Assembly: GCF_900156375.1 (NCBI RefSeq)
Contig: NZ_FTNK01000001.1
Span: forward strand, 556,314-617,041
DNA: 60,728 nt
Source: Paenibacillus macquariensis
Lineage (GTDB): Bacteria > Bacillota > Bacilli > Paenibacillales > Paenibacillaceae
Direction: 5' to 3'
Each line of letters opens with the position of its first letter. Within the stretch, counting starts at the first letter, position 1. Under the pieces are notes generated by a model, which had not been told where the DNA came from, searched no databases, and saw only the letters and a program-made list of their open reading frames with translations. The translations under genes were made by a program, and so were the position numbers. Shown here piece by piece: positions 1 through 10,338 of this stretch.

Positions 1-3000
1 ATTGCCGTAATCATTCCTGTATCGCTTACTTGTGCGACAGTTTCATCATTAGTAGCCCAAGTAACATCTTTATTCGCTGCATCAACTGGAGCAATGCTAG
101 CCGTCAATTGCGCTGTTTCACCGATTTTCAGATCCACTTTCGTTTGATCCAGTGTGATTCCTGTAACTTGCACTGGAGGCTGCTGAACATCTGAAGGTAT
201 ACCTGTGATGGAAATTTCGTCAATTCTATCTGTACCACCAGAGGCAATCGCTGCGTTATTTACAGACATTAACGATGCCTTTATCCAGCGAATGTACACA
301 ACAGATTGATTATCTGCCTTCGCTGGTAAACTTAAATTAACTAATTTACTAGAAGTCCAATTGCTTGCGACTACAATATTTGAGTTCGGTACTGGTGACC
401 AAAGTTTCTCATCTAAACTATACTCTACTTTAAAATCTTTTGGCCCCGTGCCTGAGCCATACTGAAATGAAGACACCTGAATATTAGTAAAGCCAGTTGT
501 CTCAACAGAAGCTTCCCAATATGCTGGATCCATAGTCCAATCAGATGATGCAATAGCTTTACCCGCTTTACCTGATGGACCTGAACCAGCTGCATATGAC
601 GTTGAAGCTGCACCTACTAATGTTACTTTTTTATCTAAATTTTCATTGATTCCGCTTGTAGCAATATTGGAATCTGCATCAAAATTCCATCCTGCTAATA
701 TAGTTGGAGGAACCATTTGATCAGCACTTAATGTAACATCTGCCCATCCTGTAATTTGATCTGCCTGATTTACAGAGACGATATATATATGTTGACCAGA
801 TGCTACAGCAATATCTTCATTCATTCGTAATTGATGCGTATACACTGTAGCCAAACTACCCACAATTGGAGCACTTTGGAAACCAGCTGCACCTATTACA
901 TATTTAAGCGCACCCTCTGGTACAGTAACTGCTTGAGTTCCCACCTTCGAGCCTTTAGCCCATGTAAAACCAGTTAATACAGGCACCAACGTACCAAAAT
1001 GAATGGTTGTGATCTCTCCTGCTGGTGCATTATCACCTGCTTTCACACGAACCTGAATGGTATGATCACCATCAATAACCGGAGGATTAGCGGCAACGTA
1101 TGCAATCCAAGTCTTATTATCCATGTTATATTCCATGGTCTCGTTGATACCGATGATCTTACGGTTGACGTTGTCCGCTGTGACGTTTGGAGCTGCTGGA
1201 ACTGCCGCCATAACTTGGACATATGCCTCTGCCTTATAATTGCCATCCATTGCAGTTGCAGTAACCTTCGCTTTTCCCGGTTTAACCCCAACTACGATCC
1301 CATCGGCAACACTTGCAACCGACTCGTCGCTTGAACTCCATATAACAGCCTTATTCGTAGCATTGCTAGGACTGATCGTTGCATTCAATTCGTCCGAACT
1401 ACCAACATTTAGAATTAGGCTAGAATTATCAAGCGTGATAGCTGTCACTGGAACCAGTGTGTCCGCATTGAACAATTCTCTGGAATCTCTCACCCTAATT
1501 CGATTTCCTTCAGCAAATTTACTTGCTAGACCTATAGCCGAAAGCTTATCTCCAACCTTCAATTTTGGAATTGGAACTCCGCTTTGGTTAATGATGTAAC
1601 CATCCGTATAAACTAATATCTTACCGCTACCATCGTTAATCACATAAGAATTATCGTCTGGAACTTCTTCCACTGTTCCTACTACTTTGACGAGTAAACC
1701 TTGATTTTGCTCAGCGTTTGCTTCCTGTGTCTTCACTGCTTTAGGCAGGACTGGTAGACCCGAGGTAATCTTCACAATACTATTATCAAATTTATCAAAC
1801 TCAAGTTCCGTATTATTCTCAAAAACCTTAATGCGTCCATAGGCACGAACAGTATCTCCCACTTTCAAGCTACCTTCTGGAACCTCACTAAAGCCCATAA
1901 TTCCGCCTGTCTCATCTTGCATATAGAATGCATCATAGAAGACTCCAGCTGCCGTGGTTACTTGGCCTTGTACCACTACTTCTGTTTCCTCTGGAAGTTT
2001 ACGTGCCTCTTCAAGCGAAACAACCTTAGGCTCACGATGTGACAGCCAGTTGATTACGTTCAGCGCGAACGGATCATTTCCTTTTGCATTAAAAGACTGA
2101 TCCATTTGCTTGTCATTAAAAATGTTCATACCCGAGACGACCACGCGTCCCTTGCCCACCTCTTCAGAAGCTATTAATGGAATAGCTGATCCACCAGTAA
2201 TATTCTCTAGGGCTGGACCTGTTTTCCCGTTGGATGTTTGCACATTATAGGATACCGAATCCGCTTTAATGGTTGAAGTATCCTGAAAAGTTGATTCGTT
2301 ACCCTGTACCAGAATTGTGGTTCTACCACTATCGACCAAAGGAACCTTTTTACCAGAACCATCCGTTTTCGCTAGACTTGATCCACTATAATATTCGATC
2401 GTAGGTACGAAATCGGTTAATTGATTTTGGACTGGCTTTGGATGCAATCTTACCGAGAAGTTAGATGATATCGGTGTTGCCCAGAAGTTCCCATATGCTG
2501 TTTCATCAAAAACCCCATCATTATTTACCATGATACTTGAGCCTACATTTGATAAAATATCGTTCAAGTTTTGATTAGAACCACCAAAGTTACTCTTTTC
2601 TGTTGTTAATAAGGAGCCGCCACCTTGCACGAACTGCTTAATAACATCGATCTCACCTGAATTATAGGAAGTAGCAGGATGAGTAATCATGAGTACAGTA
2701 GCACTCGCTAATGACTGACTAGTAATTCCTGTTTTGTTTTCAACAACGGTATATCCCTGCTGCTTCATCATGATCGTAAACGTCTTAAGATTGTCCTTGT
2801 ATGTTCCGTTATCAGTTGTTGTATTCTCATTACTATGCGTAGCATCGATCATGATCGTTTTGCCTAGAGGCGCTTTAATCGAGAAGACTTGCTCATATTT
2901 ATTACTTCCTAGATCATGTCCATCTCCCGCTTCAAGCACGACAATAATCTTGTGATCTCCAACTACCGGATTATTCCAGATAACATTAGCAGCTGCAGAT

Positions 3001-6000
3001 TGATTGGAATTCAGTGAATCAATCGTTGCATCTGCAATAAAATGCTGTTCATCCTGACTATCATAATAGAAATGAGCGGTCAGTTTATTTACACCTAATG
3101 TCCCTAAGTTGCTGATTGTAGCCTTCAGGTTAGCAGGAACACCGCCAACAATCGCGCCATCAACCGCATCCACATTACTTACGCTCACAGATAAAGGTTC
3201 AACGGGTGACCAAATTGGAGAAGAATACGTACGATCCCCATCTTTTTGAGTTACTCGAACTACAAACCATTGCTGACCGCCAGTAACCGTATATTTCGGC
3301 TGCCAATGGAAGGAAGTTGAATCTGCCTTGGTTACAAAGGTCTCAAGAACTTTTCCACCATTTGTAATCAGTTCTACTTTCTCCACGTTATCGTTGGATG
3401 GAGTCTTAATGAAACTGTATTCGGGATCAGAAGAACTTTCTGAAACAGCATCGCTACCAGAAATATCAAATTCAAGAGATTTCGTATCCGTAGTAGATCC
3501 CATATAGTATCCATTAGCCGAAAAGTCTAGTGTGGCATTTGGATCTTCACTGAAGTACACGCGCATTTTACGCATTGATTCCAGTAAGGACTCTTGACTA
3601 AGATCCTCGGACACAATCACAGTGCGTTTTTTGGTCTGTCCCCAAGTTGCATCATGATTATCTTCGCCATACGTTGGAGCAACATGCCAACCTAAATCAA
3701 GTGCTTTAAAAAACATGTTTTCTACATTGACATAAGAATATTTCCCAGAGCCATTTCCTACTTCAAGCATCGTAAATAGCTTATCAACATTTTTATCATA
3801 CGGAATAAAGTTATCAAAGGCATTCTTCGACATCTCTGGATGATTGAACTGAGCAACGACATTGTCATAGGTCATAACCCAAGCGTAATAATTTTGTAGC
3901 TTCTGATAGGTTCCGCCTTCTTCAACACGATCGATAAAATTGTCGGTACCAAATACATTCGAATGTCCCCAAGTCGTAGAAGTCATCTCAAATGCAGGAA
4001 ATACAACAAATTGATCATCTTTCGTATATTGTTTTGCCAAATCCTTGGTCAGTTGCCAATCGGCACCACCTGCACGCTCCTTCATTCCTTTTCTCTCAAC
4101 AGAATCCGTTCCTACTAACTTAGAATCAATATCATGTGAGTGATCAGAAAATGCGAAAAAGTCATAATTATGCGCCAATGCCGCCTTTAACGCTTCTGCC
4201 GGTGAGCCTGCCCCATCATGGGAAATGTTTGTATGATTATGTGTGGTTCCGCGGTAATGGTTACCCCCTATAAAAAGTTTAACAACTTCGAAACTCCATG
4301 AACCTGTAGATGGATTGCCAAGCTTATCTTTGGACTTCACAACAACATGATGAATTCCTTCACTAAGATCATCCGCTGATGTTAAAGCTAGACTAACTTC
4401 CGTCTCAGTTACCGTGGCTTTACTAGTCACATCAACATCATCCAAACTCAGTTGGATCGACGAGGTATCAACACCACTAGGATCCTTCAACGATACTGAA
4501 ATGACAGGATGCTTCGACTCAATGCTGTCGCCATCTGCAGGTGTGGCATCAAAGTACTGAGGACCATCTTGATCTTCCACGACATTGATCGTAATAGGCG
4601 CATCAGCTTTACCTTGCGATACTGTATCTCCGCCTCCAACAGCCTCTATGTAATAGGACAGCTTGTCCTTAACCTGCTGTTGTGGAATTTTCACATTATA
4701 ATTTTGGTGATCTGCTGTTTCCATAAGTAATGATTGATATGGAGAGTTATCAGCACCGTTATAATACAATGTAACCGAATCAGCATTTTTGGCCATCGCT
4801 GTAAAAGAAACATCGATTCCTTTATAAGCTTTCTCTAGAGGCGTATGCTGAAGTTGCAAATCCCCTTTAACATCAGCTAGCTTTCTAGGAAGCACATAAT
4901 ACCCACTTGTAAAAGGTGATGTTAGCTTCGATTGTCCCACAATTCCTGTAAAGGTATATGAATCATTTAACGTCACATCCTCTTTACTTACATCAATTCC
5001 TGATGTCGCCAAAATTCTTACAATGATGGCATTACCTGCGTCATCAGCAACCGTCACATTATAATCGGGACCTGTTGCAGGAATATTAGTTACTTTACCT
5101 TTAAAAGTGACTAGTTTCCCTTCAAGTGGCTCCGCACTACCATAACTAGCTAGGGTGCTGAAATTGATTTTGTCAGCTGTGATCTCGTTTCCTTGTCCTA
5201 AGTCAGATACCGAAGTGGGCAAGAACTGAGTCGTACCTGCTGTAAAGACAACACGGCCGTCAACTCTGATCTTGTTACTACTCTGGATTTGCTCCGCAAG
5301 ATCCTGATTTCCGATCACTTGAATACCGCCAGTTGCATCTTGCAACATGATGTTCGTCTTTTCCAGACCAAGAGATTTGTTATCTGCTGTAACGACACCC
5401 TCGATCGTTGTGTCATACCCAATATTAAGGGGTAGACCACTTCCATCGTTTGTACGAAGGTCACTGATCTTCTCTACTCCTTTTGCATATCCAATATCAT
5501 TAATGCGAGTATATGTACTCTCTTTAGGAGAAGTCTGAGCAGTATCTGTATGAGTAACAAATACACTAGAGTTACTTCCAGTGTTCAGTCCATTCACGGA
5601 AAACGAACCATCCGCCGCCGCAGTAACCATCCCTAACTTCGAAACGACACCATTGTTCTCTGCATACACAGCCACGCTTGAAGAAGCAGGGACTGCACTT
5701 GGTGCACCTGTTACGCTTCCCGCACCTTTATTAAAAGTAATTTTAGTAGCATCGGGTGAAGTCATATAGGAAGAATTCTTTACCGATACCTCATCAGGCT
5801 TACTTGTATTGGCAGGTGCATTCATGACAAAATCCACCGAAGTATCTTTTGTAAACCAGCCATTACCGAGACCTACGTTAGCACGAGGATCTGAACCAAC
5901 ATTCGTTTTACGTAAGATTGTCCCACTACCAACGTTATCTGCGATAAACGGTTTTCCCCAGTACATCGGGTTCTTAAAGACCGTTGTAGTAGCATTGCTA

Positions 6001-6524
6001 TATGCGAACAAATCAACAATATCAGCATTATCAGCATTACTTCCTACAGCGGCTGTTGTTTGCGCAAGAACAACTGCACCACCCGCTGAACCACTAGGGC
6101 TCAATCCCGATTCAAAATCGGTTTTGACAGGGAGATCCACTCCTCCTGTTGTACCTGTTGCCCCTGTAATTAGAAAATAACTATGGGCTTTGAGGGTCCC
6201 TTTTAATGCCTTACCTGCTGCAAAGGACATGGTCCCTGCTGCCGAATAAGCAATAGACCATCCACTAAGATCGATATCCCGATCCGTATTATTGTATAAT
6301 TCAAAAAATTTCGTGTTATAGAACGCACCTTTGTTCCCGCCGTTAATGTACATTTGACTAAATACAACATCACCAGCTTTAAATCCCTTCAATCCAACTG
6401 TTGATGCTGCTGATACCGTCGGCACATTGGCCATTAAGCCTGTAGGTAGAAGTGTGGTAACAAATAAAATAATGGTTAGCGCAAGGCTATACCATTTCTT
6501 TTGCTTAACTGGATGACTGTACAT
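1..6524 (-). CDS. Giant secreted multidomain PHP-type metallohydrolase (C terminus outside window)
   Basis: The frame is open from an ATG at 6524 to base 1, about 2,174 codons, so the gene is partial. GGAGG lies about 11 bases before the ATG. Residues 1-40 are a signal peptide ending in an Ala/Ser-rich stretch. Then follow a lamin-tail-like domain (about 40-170), two OB-fold-like segments (about 370-520), and Ig-like linkers. A PHP domain (about 755-960) shows the full set of likely metal ligands: THNHTNISHDG, FSDHSHD, the His in TWGHSN, the His in FNHPE, and GEDNHD. Beyond it are a CARDB-like stretch (about 1105-1155), a glutamine-amidotransferase-like fold (about 1215-1495), two more OB-like segments (about 1505-1680) and Big2-type Ig domains (about 1690-1775, and again from 2120). 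PHP proteins of the CehA/McbA type hydrolyse esters or phosphoesters. The substrate here is unknown. The LTD and OB domains resemble those of secreted nucleases and suggest polymer binding, which is inference. Confidence 0.85.
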   Translation of the reverse strand, partial: MYSHPVKQKKWYSLALTIILFVTTLLPTGLMANVPTVSAASTVGLKGFKAGDVVFSQMYINGGNKGAFYNTKFFELYNNTDRDIDLSGWSIAYSAAGTMSFAAGKALKGTLKAHSYFLITGATGTTGGVDLPVKTDFESGLSPSGSAGGAVVLAQTTAAVGSNADNADIVDLFAYSNATTTVFKNPMYWGKPFIADNVGSGTILRKTNVGSDPRANVGLGNGWFTKDTSVDFVMNAPANTSKPDEVSVKNSSYMTSPDATKITFNKGAGSVTGAPSAVPASSSVAVYAENNGVVSKLGMVTAAADGSFSVNGLNTGSNSSVFVTHTDTAQTSPKESTYTRINDIGYAKGVEKISDLRTNDGSGLPLNIGYDTTIEGVVTADNKSLGLEKTNIMLQDATGGIQVIGNQDLAEQIQSSNKIRVDGRVVFTAGTTQFLPTSVSDLGQGNEITADKINFSTLASYGSAEPLEGKLVTFKGKVTNIPATGPDYNVTVADDAGNAIIVRILATSGIDVSKEDVTLNDSYTFTGIVGQSKLTSPFTSGYYVLPRKLADVKGDLQLQHTPLEKAYKGIDVSFTAMAKNADSVTLYYNGADNSPYQSLLMETADHQNYNVKIPQQQVKDKLSYYIEAVGGGDTVSQGKADAPITINVVEDQDGPQYFDATPADGDSIESKHPVISVSLKDPSGVDTSSIQLSLDDVDVTSKATVTETEVSLALTSADDLSEGIHHVVVKSKDKLGNPSTGSWSFEVVKLFIGGNHYRGTTHNHTNISHDGAGSPAEALKAALAHNYDFFAFSDHSHDIDSKLVGTDSVERKGMKERAGGADWQLTKDLAKQYTKDDQFVVFPAFEMTSTTWGHSNVFGTDNFIDRVEEGGTYQKLQNYYAWVMTYDNVVAQFNHPEMSKNAFDNFIPYDKNVDKLFTMLEVGNGSGKYSYVNVENMFFKALDLGWHVAPTYGEDNHDATWGQTKKRTVIVSEDLSQESLLESMRKMRVYFSEDPNATLDFSANGYYMGSTTDTKSLEFDISGSDAVSESSSDPEYSFIKTPSNDNVEKVELITNGGKVLETFVTKADSTSFHWQPKYTVTGGQQWFVVRVTQKDGDRTYSSPIWSPVEPLSVSVSNVDAVDGAIVGGVPANLKATISNLGTLGVNKLTAHFYYDSQDEQHFIADATIDSLNSNQSAAANVIWNNPVVGDHKIIVVLEAGDGHDLGSNKYEQVFSIKAPLGKTIMIDATHSNENTTTDNGTYKDNLKTFTIMMKQQGYTVVENKTGITSQSLASATVLMITHPATSYNSGEIDVIKQFVQGGGSLLTTEKSNFGGSNQNLNDILSNVGSSIMVNNDGVFDETAYGNFWATPISSNFSVRLHPKPVQNQLTDFVPTIEYYSGSSLAKTDGSGKKVPLVDSGRTTILVQGNESTFQDTSTIKADSVSYNVQTSNGKTGPALENITGGSAIPLIASEEVGKGRVVVSGMNIFNDKQMDQSFNAKGNDPFALNVINWLSHREPKVVSLEEARKLPEETEVVVQGQVTTAAGVFYDAFYMQDETGGIMGFSEVPEGSLKVGDTVRAYGRIKVFENNTELEFDKFDNSIVKITSGLPVLPKAVKTQEANAEQNQGLLVKVVGTVEEVPDDNSYVINDGSGKILVYTDGYIINQSGVPIPKLKVGDKLSAIGLASKFAEGNRIRVRDSRELFNADTLVPVTAITLDNSSLILNVGSSDELNATISPSNATNKAVIWSSSDESVASVADGIVVGVKPGKAKVTATAMDGNYKAEAYVQVMAAVPAAPNVTADNVNRKIIGINETMEYNMDNKTWIAYVAANPPVIDGDHTIQVRVKAGDNAPAGEITTIHFGTLVPVLTGFTWAKGSKVGTQAVTVPEGALKYVIGAAGFQSAPIVGSLATVYTHQLRMNEDIAVASGQHIYIVSVNQADQITGWADVTLSADQMVPPTILAGWNFDADSNIATSGINENLDKKVTLVGAASTSYAAGSGPSGKAGKAIASSDWTMDPAYWEASVETTGFTNIQVSSFQYGSGTGPKDFKVEYSLDEKLWSPVPNSNIVVASNWTSSKLVNLSLPAKADNQSVVYIRWIKASLMSVNNAAIASGGTDRIDEISITGIPSDVQQPPVQVTGITLDQTKVDLKIGETAQLTASIAPVDAANKDVTWATNDETVAQVSDTGMITA

Positions 6525-6858
6525 TCAATCTCTTACCTCCCGTAATAAATAATTAAATATTTTTGCTCAATCCATACAAATGATAAATAGATTGTCCACT
6601 TGAAAATTATAAATTAACATCATTAACTAAAATGCAGAAGTTTGTAAAATGTTATGGAATGATGGGATATTAGGAGATTGATATTTTAACAATTGTGACA
6701 CAGAGGGATGATACTCAAGACGTTAACTAGAAACCCTATATTACGAAGTTTTTGCTACTGAATAGCCTCGGAATTTATATTGTGCGTTTTGCACGTTGGA
6801 ATAGTAGGTGTGTATTATTTCACTTATATAAGGCCAAGGTTGGAGGCTTAACGAAGAA
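6525..6858. other. AT-rich spacer without a recognised gene
   Basis: This stretch between the giant secreted protein and the tRNA-Leu terminator is AT-rich on both sides of the gene start. I see no credible reading frame. A promoter for the secreted protein must lie here or just upstream, but no convincing -35/-10 pair stands out. Confidence 0.5.
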
Positions 6859-6899
6859 AAAGAGTCTCGATGTGGTAGGCTACCACATCGAGACTCTTT
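6859..6899 (-). terminator. Rho-independent terminator after tRNA-Leu
   Basis: Two perfect 20-base arms (6859-6878 and 6880-6899) around a single central base form a very long hairpin. On the minus strand it is followed by TTTTCTTCGT, so it fits termination of the tRNA-Leu transcript. The steep stem may also insulate the downstream secreted-protein gene. Confidence 0.85.
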
Positions 6900-6944
6900 A
6901 ATTTGTTAGATTAGAACCACCTATATAAGTGGTAAAATCAAGTA

Positions 6945-7030
6945 TGCCGAGGACGGGGGTCGAACCCGTACGGTAGTCACCTACCGCAGGATTTTAAGTC
7001 CTGTGCGTCTGCCTGTTCCGCCACCCCGGC
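6945..7030 (-). tRNA. tRNA-Leu (anticodon TAA)
   Basis: The 86-base cloverleaf has acceptor arm GCCGGGG/CCTCGGC. The anticodon stem-loop CAGGACTTAAAATCCTG exposes TAA, and a long variable arm (CGGTAGGTGACTACCG) marks a class II tRNA. The T arm contains GGTTCGACCCC. The 3' CCA is not encoded. It is a single-gene unit between its own promoter (7070-7098) and a terminator (6859-6899). Confidence 0.97.
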
Positions 7031-7069
7031 ATAATATCTTGCAGCGCCTTTTAAAGTCCTGCCTGATTG

Positions 7070-7098
7070 ATTATACGCAGGTATCGGATCAGAGTCAA
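7070..7098 (-). promoter_or_regulatory. Sigma-A promoter of tRNA-Leu
   Basis: On the minus strand TTGACT (7098-7093), a 17-base spacer and a perfect TATAAT (7075-7070) lie about 40 bases before the tRNA-Leu 5' end. This is close to the vegetative consensus and fits a strongly expressed tRNA. Confidence 0.88.
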
Positions 7099-7225
7099 GA
7101 TTTTTTTCGTGAATGCATAATGGTGAGGAATCCTACGTAGTGAAATAGTGACGCCAACACGTACGCAGAATCACATCCTACCAATAACCGATTGTAGAAG
7201 GTTGACTTGCTGTTTCATCCTAAAT

Positions 7226-8572
7226 CTAATTACTTATCTTAATAGATAAGGCACTTTTAGACGCTAATCGGAAAGTTAACAGTTCTTCTCCTTGCAATTT
7301 CACAGCAACATTCTCAGCTTCTTCACCATCGTTAAACAAGACTACTGCGTATGAATGATCTGTATTCCTAAAGGCAACTGAACGAATGATCTCATTGCTT
7401 GATGAAGAGTCAATACGTAAGGCTTTGGGACGTATAAACTTGCTGAAATGCGCCAATGCATAGTAGTCCAGTGTATAATCAAGTTCCTGTGTCTCCTGGT
7501 TGACGGTCACAATTCCCCGACAAGTGCTATTGCCAAATCCCGGTACCGTTGGACCATTCTTTTCATCTAACGCCATATTCCATAACACAAGAGATTTACT
7601 ATGATTTCTGAGAATATCAATCCCTGTTCTCATTACATTCGAGAAGGCTTGTTCAAAAGGAGGAATCCATTCTCCACCGGAGCCCTCAGTAAAATGCACT
7701 TCTTTACCGGCAAAAGCCTCCAGTACCTCCGATTGTGCTGAAGCATCCCCCCCATACCAATGCCATGCCACACCATCTACTTCATCTTTCGCGTGCTCTA
7801 GCACCGTTAGTGGGTAATCTGGACGATCCCAGTTGTGATCGTAGCAAAGAATTTTTGTATCCATATTATGCTTAACAAAACTAGGTTTTAGATAATCTTT
7901 TATAAATACCATCTGAGACTCTGGCAGCATCAACATACTTGGGTAGTGCTTTGGTTCATACAGAGGCTCATTTTGCGGAGTCACAGCATACGTAAGTAGC
8001 CCATGACTTTCAAAAGCTTGTATGTATCGAACAAAATAATCGGCATAAACCTGATAATATTCTCTTTTTAGTTCTCCGGCAATCATCGATCCGCTGGTCT
8101 TCATCCAACCTGGAGCGCTCCAAGGCGAAGCCATCAGCTTGATCTCAGGATTTATTTCCAGAGCTTTTTGTAATAAAGGTATAATATCCACCTCATCATG
8201 CGAGATCGTAAAGTGGGTTAATTTCGTATCGATTTCCTGTTCAGGCATATCGTCATAGCTATAAATATCTCTCGCATAATCAGATGCTCCCATTGGATTT
8301 CTTAATACAGATAGGCCTATTCCATCTTGCGGGTCAAATAGCTTGATCATTACTTCCGTTCTCTGTTCATTATCGAGTACTTGGTTAATCAAATAAGCAG
8401 ATGAATCTGTAAATGAAGCCCCAAAACCATCCATTATCTGAAATGTTTGATTCTCATCAAGAGTTACCGTAGTTATTGCCACATCTGAAGCAATCGGAGT
8501 TAATTGTTGCAGAGATTGCTCTACGAACAATTCATTCTCCCCTGTGGACTGGAAAAATTGTAGCTCTAACAT
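7226..8572 (-). CDS. Glycoside hydrolase family 30, intracellular
   Basis: A 448-residue (beta/alpha)8 glycosidase of family GH30, the group of glucosylceramidase-like and endo-beta-1,6-glucanase enzymes. Visible marks are the N-terminal IMDGFGASFTDSSAYL, the acid/base Glu in VTPQNEPLY (about 210), and the nucleophile Glu in HFTEGSGGEW (about 305). There is no signal peptide, so it acts in the cytoplasm, presumably on an oligosaccharide brought in by the ABC transporter encoded just upstream. I chose the ATG at 8572 because GGAGG lies 8 bases before it; an ATG 57 bases further upstream lacks a ribosome site. It is the last gene of the lacI/permease/binding-protein unit, after a hairpin at 8637-8663. 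The substrate cannot be read from the sequence; beta-1,6- or beta-1,3-linked glucan oligomers are a guess from the family. Confidence 0.92.
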   Translation of the reverse strand: MLELQFFQSTGENELFVEQSLQQLTPIASDVAITTVTLDENQTFQIMDGFGASFTDSSAYLINQVLDNEQRTEVMIKLFDPQDGIGLSVLRNPMGASDYARDIYSYDDMPEQEIDTKLTHFTISHDEVDIIPLLQKALEINPEIKLMASPWSAPGWMKTSGSMIAGELKREYYQVYADYFVRYIQAFESHGLLTYAVTPQNEPLYEPKHYPSMLMLPESQMVFIKDYLKPSFVKHNMDTKILCYDHNWDRPDYPLTVLEHAKDEVDGVAWHWYGGDASAQSEVLEAFAGKEVHFTEGSGGEWIPPFEQAFSNVMRTGIDILRNHSKSLVLWNMALDEKNGPTVPGFGNSTCRGIVTVNQETQELDYTLDYYALAHFSKFIRPKALRIDSSSSNEIIRSVAFRNTDHSYAVVLFNDGEEAENVAVKLQGEELLTFRLASKSALSIKISN

Positions 8573-8636
8573 GTTGTCTCCCTCCATACTTCTATAATTA
8601 AACAATCTATCTTTCGGCATCTTGAACATTTATATT

Positions 8637-8663
8637 AGGAGGCCCCTAACAAAAGGGCCTCCT
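8637..8663 (-). terminator. Intercistronic hairpin after the binding-protein gene
   Basis: Nine-base perfect arms AGGAGGCCC/GGGCCTCCT with a 9-base loop follow the stop codon of the binding-protein gene. No T-run follows on the minus strand, so it is a poor terminator. It more likely protects the 3' end of the upstream message or attenuates read-through into the GH30 gene. Confidence 0.55.
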
Positions 8664-8676
8664 TTCATAGTTCTGC

Positions 8677-10323
8677 TTATTTAATACCTAATTTTTCTTT
8701 ATTCTTCTTCATTTTTTCAGTGCGAATTTCTACGATTTTATCCCAACTGTTATCATTCAAAAATGCTTTATAAGCGGCTAAGTTACTATCAAATGTTGCA
8801 ACATCCTTAGCGCGTATCATACTTACAAGCGTAGTATTCCAAGTCGAATCGATTGCAGTTAAACCCCGTGCTTCAGGAGTGCCTTGAGCAGGATTAATGT
8901 TCTCAAGAATGAAGTGTGGTTTCATCTTTCCTTTTCCCCACTCTTGCATTTGTTTAATAGATTCCGCGAATGCGTCATTACTCAAAGCTTTATCACGATC
9001 ATGTCCAAAGAACATAAATTCGCCCATACGGTAATCCTTCTTAAATTTATCTGCATTTGTTAGTTGAAGGTCTTTGATAGCAGGCAAGAATTCAATTTTA
9101 CCGCTTTCGTTTACTTTATAGGTTTCTCCTTCAATACCATAATTCATTAATTTTTGTCCTTCATCACTTAATAAATAAGTGAATAATTGAATGGCTTTCG
9201 CAGGGTCCTTAGCCTTTTTAGTAATGAAGCTGATCATCCAGCCTGTAATACCTGACTGATTCAATGTCGGTTGATTTCCGACGGTACTTTGAGGTCCATC
9301 AATAGCAACGTACTCTTTACCTGGATTTTCAGTCAGGAAGATTTGTAGATTACCACTTTGTTGAGGCGTTCCGTCGAGCAGCATGGTGGCATATTTACCT
9401 GATTTCACTTTTTCTTCAAATGCTGTTCCATTATCGGCAAAGCTGTCATCAATAATATCTCCATTTCTGTAGACTTCGTTTAACGTTTTCAACCAAGTTA
9501 GATAATCCTCATCCAAATTACGGTTATAGAAACCACCATCTTTTGTTTCCATCGGTACGCCGATAAAATCTTGTAGAACATCGCCTAGTGAACCTGTACC
9601 TGTGCCAATAGAGTTGAAACCAAACGGAATCATTTCTGGGAACTGCTTCTTGATTTGTTGCATAACGCTCTTGAATTCTTCCGGTGTTCCAACGCTTGGT
9701 TTGCCTAAAGCCTCATATACATCCTTACGGATGACAAATGCTGTTTTGGCTGGAATGTTACCGCTATCAAAATCATTTTGAGTATTAGAATAATTAGGAT
9801 AGCCATACGTCTTTCCATCTGCTAACTGGAACCAATTCAAAGTGTCTTTAGCTGCAACTTCGTTGAAATAAGGATCATATTTATCTGCTAGATCATTTAA
9901 CGGTAGCGACCAAGTAGCGGCTTTTTGCACCACAGGAGAGTTGGAATCAAGTATAGTTAATAAATCCGGCATATCTCCACCAGCAAATATCGTATTTAAT
10001 TTCGTGTCATCCCCTGTAACGAATTTAATATTGATGTTTAAATCCTCTTTAATTTTTTTTGTAACGACATCCTTACCAAAATCCTTGTTCCACCAATCCG
10101 CATTTACATACCATGTGAGATCTGTAGTCTCTGCCTTTTTATCTAGCTTCCAAGACGGCGTTGCTGGATCAATAGTATAGCGACCATCCACAGAACTTAA
10201 TTCCTTACTCGATTTATTTGTATCGCCGCTTGAGCCACAACCCGTAACAATCAACACGACAGCCATTAACGCAGTACAAAGTTTTAGACCTTTATTCCCA
10301 AATGATTTATTCCATTTATACAT
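8677..10323 (-). CDS. ABC transporter sugar-binding lipoprotein
   Basis: A 548-residue extracellular solute-binding protein of the large LplA/LipO type found with LplB/LplC-like permeases. The N terminus has a charged start, a hydrophobic helix and a lipobox with its Cys at 29 (LIVTGC, then GSSGDTNKSS), so the mature protein is lipid-anchored on the outside of the membrane. Length is usual for this subgroup (about 500-560). AGGGGG lies about 10 bases before the ATG. It sits between the permease genes and the GH30 gene. Its 5' leader carries two 64-base tandem repeats, which could separate its expression from that of the permeases. The ligand is probably an oligosaccharide, as in this family; the GH30 partner suggests a beta-glucan fragment (inference). 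Confidence 0.93.
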   Translation of the reverse strand: MYKWNKSFGNKGLKLCTALMAVVLIVTGCGSSGDTNKSSKELSSVDGRYTIDPATPSWKLDKKAETTDLTWYVNADWWNKDFGKDVVTKKIKEDLNINIKFVTGDDTKLNTIFAGGDMPDLLTILDSNSPVVQKAATWSLPLNDLADKYDPYFNEVAAKDTLNWFQLADGKTYGYPNYSNTQNDFDSGNIPAKTAFVIRKDVYEALGKPSVGTPEEFKSVMQQIKKQFPEMIPFGFNSIGTGTGSLGDVLQDFIGVPMETKDGGFYNRNLDEDYLTWLKTLNEVYRNGDIIDDSFADNGTAFEEKVKSGKYATMLLDGTPQQSGNLQIFLTENPGKEYVAIDGPQSTVGNQPTLNQSGITGWMISFITKKAKDPAKAIQLFTYLLSDEGQKLMNYGIEGETYKVNESGKIEFLPAIKDLQLTNADKFKKDYRMGEFMFFGHDRDKALSNDAFAESIKQMQEWGKGKMKPHFILENINPAQGTPEARGLTAIDSTWNTTLVSMIRAKDVATFDSNLAAYKAFLNDNSWDKIVEIRTEKMKKNKEKLGIK

Positions 10324-10338
10324 TTCTTTTCCCCCTAA

